From Paragorgia papillata (lineage: Eukaryota > Cnidaria > Anthozoa > Scleralcyonacea > Coralliidae), in NCBI GenBank assembly GCA_035771165.1, contig JAWNZC010000347.1, positions 2,640,501 to 2,704,500 of the forward strand: a stretch of 64,000 nt of DNA, read 5' to 3'. This document shows positions 56,101 to 64,000 of this stretch, one piece after another. Both the position numbers and the translations under genes were made by a program. The notes beneath the pieces were generated by a model. That model was not told where the DNA came from, did no database searches, and saw only the letters and a list, made by a program, of their open reading frames with translations. The first letter of the stretch is position 1, and each line of letters opens with the position of its first letter.

Positions 56101-58025
56101 AGTAATTAGCGTCTTTCGTTTTCATGATGTTACTAATAGCGCCTTCTAAATCTCTGTCAGTATCGAAGCTTGGCCAATCATGATCAGATAAAACATGACC
56201 CAGACTCCTGTTAAACACTCCAAGGTAGACCAGGTTAGAATAACATGACGATATATTGCACCGCAAGCCAGCATTATCTTCAATACTGTTTCTATAATCT
56301 TTACTAAACCAACACAGAGGTTTCATTTGAGTTGTTTTGTCTTTAGGGCAAGACTTGCCCGAGGGTTCAAGAGGTCGTCCACTGAAGTATTTTTTAATTA
56401 ATTCGCAGTCACTCTCATTCAAATGACTCACTTGGCAAGATATATTTTCATCTTCTAGGAAATTATTAGATTTTATTCGGATACTTAAATATGGACAATC
56501 CTTCTCCGATGGAAATTGTTTCAAACTAGCAAGATCCCTTTTACGTAATCTGTCAAATTCTTCCAGATTTTTTTTACTAGATTTTTTATCTGATCTGGTA
56601 TTTTTTTCCTTAGATCTTCCCTCCATGAACGGCGTAAGGTAGTTTTTGGTAAAATCCTGCTCCATATTATTGTCTTTTTGGAAGTCTTCTCTTTCAACTG
56701 TCATTGTTCCACCACGTGTTTGGCAGTAAATTCTACTTGTGCAGAAGCTAATTGGGTATAAAATATTGTTTTCTCTACAGCTCCCATGCGCTTCATTTAA
56801 AGTTTTTTCACTTTTGGCGTTGTCAGTTTGAAATGTTTTATCCGTCAGTATTTTCTTCACTTGTTGTATTTCTAAACAGAAATCCATAATAACTCGAGTG
56901 AAAGCGTTTACATGGAGGGTTACCCTATCGCTCAGACCGAGTTATTCCTATCCCCCGAGTTATCTCGGTTTACTTTTTTAACTCATGGAAATAAACTAAC
57001 ACCAAGATATCTCGGGGGATAGGGACAACCCTACCCCCCCCCCCCCCGAGATAACTTGCCTCATGTGAACAGGTCCTGAACGACAAAATTAAGACAAATA
57101 ATGTTTTGTACACAGTCACGCATTGACCTGGATGAAATTTTCTTCGTGTATATACTCTAGCTATGTTCAGAGAATTTCATTGCTAAGCCATGCAGGTTGA
57201 AGTTCATTCTTACCTTGTGTGACTTCATTATTTCCACAAGAGTTTAATACCAAGCAAATTAAAATGATTATGATGTAACATTCGGTTTTTGAAAAACATA
57301 GAATCTACATGAGAATTAAAACGTATAACACGGTATAAAACATCCTATAACACGGTATAAAACATCCTATAACACGGTATAAAACATCCTATAACACGGT
57401 ATAAAACATCCTATAACACGGTAAAAAACATCCTATAACACGGTATAAAACATCCTATAACACGGTATAAAACATCCTACACATTAGCCGTGCTTGTTGA
57501 ATAATCTTAAACATCTCTGAGAATAATCTTAGGCGAGTCTGAGATCAGTCTTGTCTATACGGAAAATCTTAACGAGTTTAACTGAGAGAGTTGGAATATA
57601 CCTACACCCAAATTTTTAAATACCTTCGTGCCCATCCATACTCGACTGGCTTTTATCTTAATTTAGTAGTGAAGTTTGTTGATTACACCTGCAATGCATG
57701 CACTGATGCACACCTAATAATTCTAACTCATTTTCAACTACACAAATTTGCCCGAGTAGTTGAAGGGCGCTCCTGCCGGATTAATCTTACAGTATGCGAG
57801 GTTTAGAGAAGATTGTATATAATTTCTAATAAGAGTGGTTCAGTTCCAAGCCAAGCCAAGCCAAGGAAAGCGTATAGCATCCAAATATAGCATCTAGACT
57901 TTGTATATACATCAGACTTTATTCCCGTCTTGTATAACTAATCTAGTAAATAATCTTTTACGAAATGTAGGAAGCTAGGAAAGTATTCAATCTTTATTAC
58001 TTACCTGAGATATCCAGTGCATCAT
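53163..58025 (-). CDS. DUF229-type, sulfatase/alkaline-phosphatase-fold membrane protein, one frameshift
   Basis: Proposed exons: 58005-58025 (MMHWISQ), 57214-57304, 56097-56871, 54680-55418 and 53163-54370, about 944 aa if the frame is restored. The 5' two exons are tentative but match in phase; together they give a hydrophobic N-terminal anchor (YIIIILICLVLNS), so type II membrane topology is likely. Family features are LSDHDWPSFDTD, INIVVEDAVSRDHFYRSL, YRTMFQEDACWFDG, NSGHEHTGKRI and LLSDHGG, the metal-site region of the alkaline-phosphatase-like fold. The C-terminal 200 residues are Cys-containing and not recognised. Exon 54680-55418 is one nucleotide short: frame changes between WFDGF and EALLRPKLG, next to a four-base homopolymer (55003-55006). 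This may be an assembly error or true inactivation. The substrate is unknown. Conserved Asp/His residues are present on both sides of the shift. Confidence 0.75.
54405..54665. repeat. CATCATTACCATAAT microsatellite
   Basis: Degenerate (CAT)n, then 16-bp units of caccatcattaccata, in the last intron of the DUF229 gene. The minus Met/Val-rich frame is an artefact. Confidence 0.9.
55558..55690. mobile_element. Small MITE (AAGGCTCTATTCCACTCA termini)
   Basis: Left aaggctctattccactcatt and right (inverted) aaggctcttctcagtcatc form imperfect inverted repeats of about 35 bp. It lies in a DUF229-gene intron. Confidence 0.6.
55770..55965. mobile_element. Foldback element with GTGTTTATATAGCCTGATGC arms
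   Basis: Long inverted arms (about 85 bp) surround a short loop (gagccgtaggcgagggttt). Diverged relatives are at 5805-5880 and 18850-18915, and a partial copy is at 56002-56025. Confidence 0.78.
56895..57080. mobile_element. Decayed foldback with ATCTCGGGGGATAGG core, C homopolymer
   Basis: Inverted stretches gcgtttacatggag / ctcatgtgaacaggtc and cccccgagttatctcgg / atatctcgggggata. A run of about 15 C follows (57035-57049). Confidence 0.6.
57325..57480. repeat. 22-bp tandem repeat (cctataacacggtataaaac plus at), about 7 copies
   Basis: Nearly perfect, in the first or second intron of the DUF229 gene, close to its putative anchor exon. Confidence 0.95.
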
Positions 58026-58730
58026 GTTAATAACAATCTTTAAAAACTTAACGTTGACTTTCAAACAAGAAATACTGCTCACACTTGAACACCGACATGC
58101 TCATTCACCCATGCATACATATTATTATTATTTTTTGCAGATTAACAATTCAAATTTTACTGACGAATAATTAACTTACCTGTTGTATCTTCTCCATTAA
58201 CGAATGGACCAAGCTTTGAAAATCCGAAATCGATTGGTTTTTGTCAAAAAAATTAAGATTAATATATATGATATGCAACAATGTTTCTCAACTATATGTG
58301 GCAAAAGCAATTTTCAGCTTGGTTTAAAGCTTTGAGTTTTTGTTTTAATATCTATATTGGGAGTAATTCAAATTTGCTCTATATACTCATTCAAACTGCC
58401 TATTGTAACAGTATAAGCGACTAAAACCTGGCATTACAATTTACATGAACTGATACGTGTTAACAGATAATATGAACTCTAAAATAATATATATACAGTA
58501 TATAGGTTGTTTTCATTCTCAGAAAATGAGAACGAATATGTCACTGTGACTTTTCTAGTCTAAAATTGAACGGCTTTTTCTCTGTCGGTCAAAAGACTAC
58601 GATTGTCATTTAAGTGTCAACTACGAGCCAATTCATCATGCATTCCTACCTAGAAAACAATTACAGAAAGTTTCACTAGATATTCATGAATAAAATAAAA
58701 ATTAAATGACAACTATTGCAATGAATGTAC

Positions 58731-61700
58731 TTACACGCATAATGAATAAAACAGCAAAGACAAAATAAAAACAGCAAAAGGCAATGGCAACAAAGTGGAA
58801 CCTACACAAAAACAAAAAAGTATCCTTGTAACGATATCCTGTATACCGGGGTTAAGTCCCCGGAGATAGAACCTAACAAACCATGTGGTTTGGACTGTTG
58901 AGGGAGACAGTTTTGAATATGTACTGTACGAGTGTATACTTTGAAGAGTTTGACAAAGAATAAAAGGAACATATTACAATCCTCAGTGTCGATAAATAAG
59001 TATTTAAAAGCACGAGTGCTAGCACTTCTTAATGCTGAGCAGTGGCGGGAGGGTTAAAAAATGTTAAAAAAAAAAGAGGGTTAAAAAAGGCGGGAGGGGA
59101 GTGGCGCCTGAGGCAGCTTAAGTACGAACCTCCGAACGATGATCCGATCAACCTACGCTTTCAGTTCACCGTACTTCGGGGATGGCTCTCATTTTGTGAC
59201 CGGCCCTAAAATATTTTTGCCCCCGGCCCTGGGAAGGTTAATCCGGCACTGATGCTGAGGACCAACGAGTACTAACCCCTTTTGACCTGGCTTAACTTCA
59301 GCGGTGAGAGGCAACGCGCTAACAGCTTGTGCCACCCTAGCCTGGTACCCTGGCCCAATCAAAGAATATGGGCCAGGTAACCACTAAAGACTTCTGCTTT
59401 CCTATTGGTTAAATTTTCGCGCGTTTTTAGTGGCTATGAGTAAAACTGCAATCGTCATAAGTGGATTTAGCCCTGATGACGCGACAATGAGATTAGTGGT
59501 TACCTGGCCCTTATTTCTTTTGAAATTGGGCCAGGGAACCAGGCTAGTGCCACCCGTCCCAACCTCGTACCCAGGGCATTTTGCCTCCATGTTGGGAGGT
59601 CGGCGAAAATGGCCCTGGCACACTGATCTCAAATAATATACTCATTATACTGGATAGAGCATCCGGTGCTCGCTGTGAAGTCGGAATAAATTAGCGGCGG
59701 CCATTTCAGGTGGGACCCACTTGGGTTTCATACAGCCACTTTTAAGTTCTCCCATAGCGACAGGTACATGTCACAAAAATTTAGCTGGTTTTCGTTAAAA
59801 ATCCAATCATTTAAAGCGAAAACCAGAGGCGAAAACTATGATTCAGCAATATTGTGGGTCCCACCGGATATGGCCGCCGCGAGATTTTTAGCCTCACTTC
59901 CGACTTCAATTTTTGCCACGCGCGAAACAATAGATGCTCTATCCAGTACAATGAGTATATTATTCGAGATCAGTGCCCTGGCATCGGCATCCTCGTACCC
60001 AGGGTCTTATCTCCGCTCCCCCGCCCATGTGGCATCTGCTGGTCGATTCTATAATCTGATTGGCCGATTTAATAACTCGATTAATTCAGATAGAATATAA
60101 TTTATTCATAAAAATTTGAATTCCAATAGATCCACTCTGCAAAATTTACCCGCGAGTGGAAACGATTGTAGCTTTGGTTAAAGTCAAGAACAACATTAGA
60201 TAGTTCATGACATTTACATGTAATGTATCCTGGATAATTGGGGGAGTATCGTGATGACTAATGCTAGCCAGTTGCTTTTATGATAAAGGGGGTTCACACG
60301 ATTCGGCAGAGCGTTAAATATTTTCATTTATTATTCATGTATACGTATTATACAAAAACAAAACACAAAGACCGCATAAATGTTTTTGTCAAAACACCCC
60401 GAAATTCTGGTTGTCACGTGACCAGCCGATGCCAGGGCCATTTTCGCCGACCTCTCAAGTCTCTCAACGTGGAGGTAAAATGCCCTGGGTACGAGGTTGC
60501 ACCCCAGGGTTTTTCTCATGCACGACCAGCACCACGACCATTACCACAACCACTATTTAATCACCACTACGCGACTATATACTCCACTACCTATAATTTC
60601 GAACATATAACCACCACCACGACAAGAACGACGACGAGCACCAACAGTTTTTCTCAAGATCATGCACAAAAATAACACACACATGTAATTATAGTTCCCA
60701 GGACATACCTTTGCATGGACAATGTTTACCGATGTCAGGATCTCCACAACTCAGTTTTATAGATGTATTGTTCCTACTACACGAACCATTACACACACGA
60801 CTTTTTGTTATACGAGCCCCAGCACAGCACCTAACACCACAATTTGAAGGATAGGTCCAGTTTGAACAAAAACAAGAAGCCACCGTCACTGCATAAAAAA
60901 CAGTTTGAATTTATTTCAAAAAAAAAGTTTAAACGAGTAGATTTCGTTGCTAGACTGATTGTTTTAAACAATCTATTTCAGGCATGGATCTTACAGATTG
61001 AGGAAATAATCAAGATATTGCATGGTGACGTCACCAGAAAACAATTTTTTTTACCAAAAAATGCTTACCTATCATTGGTCTACTGGTTTTCACTGATGTT
61101 GCAATAGTTGCCATTGTGGTCACTGTCTCTGTCATTGCTGCTGTTGTGTTCCACGATGTCGTAATAGTTGCTGCTACTTTCGTTGTCACTGATGACGTCA
61201 TTGTTACTTTCAATGCTGATGCTGTCACTTCTTTCGTTGCCAATGATGCTGTTGTCGTTGATGTTGTCATTGACGCCATTTCTGGTGTTTGTGTACTTGT
61301 CGTTATTTCACTCTTAGTTTGGTTGTTACTAACACTGTAATTAGTCTGGTTTATACCAGCAGTAGTTAATGTTTTCACCACACTGTTAGTCTGGTTTATA
61401 CCAGCAGTAGTTAATGTTTTCACCACACTGTTAGTCTGGTTTATACCAGCAGTAGTTAATGTTTTCACCACACTGTTAGTCTGGTTTATACCAGCAGTAG
61501 TTAATGTTTTCACCACACTGTTAGTCTGGTTTATACCAGCAATAGTTAATGTTTTCACCACACTGTTGGTCTGGTTTATACCAGCAGTAGTTAATGTTTT
61601 CACCACACTGTTAGTCTGGTTTATACCAGCAGCAGTAAATGTTTTCACCACACTGTTAGTCTGGTTTATACCAGCAGTTGTTAATGTTTTCACCACACTG

Positions 61701-63922
61701 TTAGTCTGGTTTATACCAGCAGTAGGCAATATTTTCACCACACTGTTAGTCTGGTTTATACCAGCAGTAGTTGATGTTTTCACCACACTGTTAGTCTGGT
61801 TTATACCAGCAGTAGTTGATGTTTTCACCACACTGTTAGTCTGGTTTATACCAGCAGCAGTAAATGTTTTCACCACACTGTTAGTCTGGTTGTTACCAGC
61901 AGTAGTTAATGTTTTCACCACACTGTTAGTCTGGGTGTTACCAGCAGTAGGCAATATTTTCACCACACTGTTAGTCTGGTTACCAGCAGTAGTTAATGTT
62001 TTCACCAAACTGTTAGTCTTGTTACCAGCAGTAGTTAATGTTTTCACCACACTGTTAATCGATATCTGGTTGTTACCAGCAGTAGTTGTTTTCACCACAC
62101 TGTTAGTCTGGTTTATACCAGCAGTAGTTAATGTTTCCACCGCACTGTTAGTCTGGTTACCAGCAGTAGTTAATGTTTTCACCACACTGTTAGTCTGGTT
62201 ACCAGCAGTAGTTAATGTTTCCACCGCACTGTTAGTCTGGTTACCAGCAGTAGTTAATGTTTTCACCACACTGTTAGTCTTGTTACCAGTAGTTGTTAAT
62301 GTTTTCACCACACTGTTAGTCTGGTTACCAGCAGCAGTTAATGTTTTCACCACACTGTTAGTCTGGTTTATACCAGCAGTAGGCAATATTTTCACCACAC
62401 TGTTAGTCTTGTTACCAGCAGCAGTTAATGTTTTCACCACACTGTTAGTCTGGTTTATACCAGCAGTAGGCAATATTTTCACCACACTGTTAGTCTTGTT
62501 ACCAGCAGCAGTTAATGTTTTCACCACACTGTTAGTCTGGTTACCAGCAGTAGTTAATGTTTTCACCACACTGTTAGTCTGGTTACCAGCAGTAGTTAAT
62601 GTTTCCACCGCACTGTTAGTCTGGTTACCAGCAGTAGTTAATGTTTTCACCACACTGTTAGTCTTGTTACCAGCAGTTGTTAATGTTTTCACCACACTGT
62701 TAGTCTGGTTACCAGCAGCAGTTAATGTTTTCACCACACTGTTAGTCTGGTTTATACCAGCAGTAGGCAATATTTTCACCACACTGTTAGTCTTGTTACC
62801 AGCAGCAGTTAATGTTTTCACCACACTGTTAGTCTGGTTTATACCAGCAGTAGGCAATATTTTCACCACACTGTTAGTCTTGTTACCAGCAGCAGTTAAT
62901 GTTTTCACCACACTGTTAGTCTGGTTACCAGCAGTAGTTAATGTTTTCACCACACTGTTAGCCTGGTTGTCACCAGCAGTTGTTAATGTTTTCACCACAC
63001 TGTTAGTCTGGTTACCAGCAGCAGTTAATGTTTTCACCACACTGTTAGTCTGGTTTATACCAGCAGCAGGCAATATTTTCACCACACTGTTAGTCTTGTT
63101 ACCAGCAGCAGTTAATGTTTTCACCACACTGTTAGTCTGGTTACCAGCAGTAGTTAATGTTTTCACCACACTGTTAGTCTGGTTGTCACCAGCAGTTGTT
63201 AATGTTTTCACCACACTGTTAGTCTGGTTACCAGCAGCAGTTAATGTTTTCACCACACTGTTAGTCTGGTTTATACCAGCAGTAGGCAATATTTTCACCA
63301 CACTGTTAGTCTTGTTACCAGCAGTAGCTAATCTTTTCACCACACTGTTAGTCTGGTTTATACCAGCAGTAGTTAATCTTTTCACCACACTTTTAGTCTG
63401 GTTGTTACCAGCAGTAAATGTTTTCACCACACTGTCAGTATGGTTATTATCAGCACTAGTTAATGTCTTCACCACACTGTCAGTATGGTTGTTACCAGCA
63501 GTAGTTAATGTTTTCACCACACTGTCAGTATGGTTGCTGCCAGAAGTAGTTAATGTTTTCACCACATTGTCAGTATGGTTTATACCAGCAATAGTTAATG
63601 TTTCCAGCAAGGTCGTCAAATCTGTTGTTTTCATCATGCTACTGGCTGTGAGAATGGAAATGTTTGTGGTGTGGTTACTGGAAACAATTGATGTTTTCAT
63701 AATGCTGGAATATCCCAGATTCGAGTTGGAGATGATTGATTGGTTCATACTGTTGAGAAGTGTGGTAGTCGAGATGTTTGTGACGTGCCTACTGTCAGCC
63801 CAGTTCACTTCACTTCCGACTGTGACAAAAGTTGATTGAGTGTATTCACTGAGGTTATTTGAAGCAAACGACGGTACACAAAAGCAAAAGAACAACAGAA
63901 GTTTACCGACGAACGAATTCAT
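58731..63922 (-). CDS. Mucin-like repeat protein with TSP1-like module and GPI-type tail
   Basis: Three exons, 61069-63922, 60709-60888 and 58731-58801, give 1034 aa with phases 1 and 1. The signal peptide is MNSFVGKLLLFFCFCVPSF. A Ser/Thr/Asn-rich lead follows, then about fifty repeats of 14-15 residues of the form NSVVKTLTTAGINQT, nearly each carrying an N-x-T sequon, then a Thr/Ser-rich stem. The middle exon (60 codons) holds 10 Cys in a TSP1-like pattern (NWTYPSNCG, CCAGARITKSRVC). The last exon adds GSTLLPLPFAVFILSLL and a stop, so the chain ends in a hydrophobic tail after small residues, as in GPI-anchored proteins; a C-terminal membrane segment is the alternative. A polypyrimidine tract plus AG directly before the ATG suggests an intron in the 5' UTR. 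Probably a heavily glycosylated surface protein. I know no exact family. Repeat number may be unreliable in assembly. Confidence 0.72.
59040..59251. mobile_element. hAT-like MITE, 212 bp, TSD ATGCTGAG
   Basis: The ends are CAGTGGCGGGAGGG and TTAATCCGGCACTG. The 8-bp duplication ATGCTGAG lies at 59032-59039 and 59252-59259. It is in intron 2 of the mucin-like gene. Confidence 0.9.
59260..59570 (-). mobile_element. Possible tRNA-derived SINE head, interrupted
   Basis: On the minus strand GGTGGCACAAGCTGTTAGCG plus cgttgcctctcacc resembles a tRNA/SINE A-box region. It is broken by the MITE at 59338-59547 and bordered by the one at 59040-59251. No clear B box was found. Confidence 0.3.
59338..59547. 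mobile_element. hAT-like MITE, 210 bp, TSD TGCCACCC
   Basis: Second copy of the element at 28482-28690 (TAGCCTGGTACCCTGGCCC to CCAGGCTAG). The 8-bp duplication TGCCACCC lies at 59330-59337 and 59548-59555. Confidence 0.93.
59565..59995. mobile_element. CCTCGTACCCAGGGC/GCCCTGGCATCGG small MITE, split
   Basis: The left part is 59565-59619 and the right part 59975-59990, separated by the foldback 59620-59974. Related short copies are at 16618-16680 and, inverted, 60424-60506. Confidence 0.6.
59620..59974. mobile_element. Foldback MITE, 355 bp, TSD GCCCTGGC
   Basis: The ends ACACTGATCTC and GAGATCAGT, with long imperfect arms (aatatactcattatactgga; ggcggccat). The 8-bp duplication GCCCTGGC lies at 59612-59619 and 59975-59982. 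It is nested in another small repeat. Confidence 0.88.
60424..60506. mobile_element. Short CCTCGTACCCAGGGC MITE copy (inverted)
   Basis: Reads cgatgccagggccattttcg to aaaatgccctgggtacgagg, about 80 bp, the reverse orientation of 59565. Confidence 0.65.
61340..63600. repeat. Coding 42/45-bp tandem repeats of the mucin-like gene
   Basis: About fifty units alternate 42 and 45 bp. A higher-order block of five units (TLTAAGNQT, TLTTAGDNQT, TLTTAGNQT, TLTAAGNKT, ILPTAGINQT) recurs. All units keep frame. The opposite strand is also open for 757 codons, which is a by-product of the repeat. Confidence 0.95.
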
Positions 63923-64000
63923 CTAAAAAAAGGCAAACAATTTTTTTATTTATGAAACTGCAGCTTGGTCAACGTTCAGGATTTTTTCCTTACAGCTTGA
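63923..64000. other. 5' flank of the mucin-like gene
   Basis: Directly before the ATG (minus sense) is a T-rich tract ending in TAG, a likely 3' splice site, so the first noncoding exon would lie beyond the window. Confidence 0.4.

Noticed and set aside
61566..63839. 757-codon plus-strand frame
   Set aside because: It is antisense to the mucin-like gene. The 42/45-bp repeat is open on both strands, but only the minus strand has a signal peptide, sequons and in-phase exons.

Overview
This window is nuclear DNA from an animal. It is AT-rich, its genes have many short GT-AG introns, and the gene set is animal: SANS/USH1G, a TMC channel-like protein, sphingosine kinase, eRF3, WIPI2 and secreted discoidin, TSP1-like and mucin-like proteins. 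The style (dense genes, short introns, many small DNA transposons, repeated secreted adhesion modules) suits an early-branching marine invertebrate. I favour a cnidarian, but a sponge cannot be excluded from sequence alone. I saw no tRNA or rRNA gene, CRISPR array, virus or bacterial segment. Gene models below were spliced by hand; exon phases agree at every junction except where stated.

Layout. (1) 1-21,000 is a repeat-built locus on the minus strand with two paralogous genes for secreted discoidin (F5/8 type C) proteins. Gene A (575-5207) runs off the left edge. Gene B (6768-18286) has a signal peptide and five discoidin domains joined by Thr/Ser-rich linkers. Both lie in a direct segmental duplication (about 540-6684 and 13520-21316) whose left copy carries the last 43 codons of the neighbouring SANS gene as a pseudogene fragment. 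Comparing the copies gives pre-insertion sites for several small hAT-like transposons with perfect 8-bp target duplications. (2) 21,187-30,175 (minus): SANS/USH1G (442 aa), a small unidentified ORF, and sphingosine kinase (538 aa). (3) 31,585-38,658 (minus): eRF3/GSPT, 19 exons, 575 aa, divergent from (4) a plus-strand TMC gene (39,172-45,939; 18 exons, 756 aa). (5) 46,862-51,608 (minus): WIPI2, 16 exons, 449 aa, convergent with TMC. (6) 53,163-58,025 (minus): a DUF229-type, sulfatase-fold gene with one frameshift. (7) 58,731-63,922 (minus): a mucin-like protein with about fifty 14-15-residue repeats carrying N-glycosylation sequons, one Cys-rich TSP1-like exon and a hydrophobic tail that looks like a GPI-anchor signal.

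The housekeeping genes (eRF3, WIPI2, SPHK) need not act together. SANS and TMC both belong to families used in mechanosensory organelles, and the discoidin and mucin/TSP1 genes are cell-surface or secreted adhesion genes. The most distinctive content is the discoidin array with its duplication history, the mucin-TSP1 gene, and a dense, partly nested set of small DNA transposons, nine of them with exact 8-bp target-site duplications.
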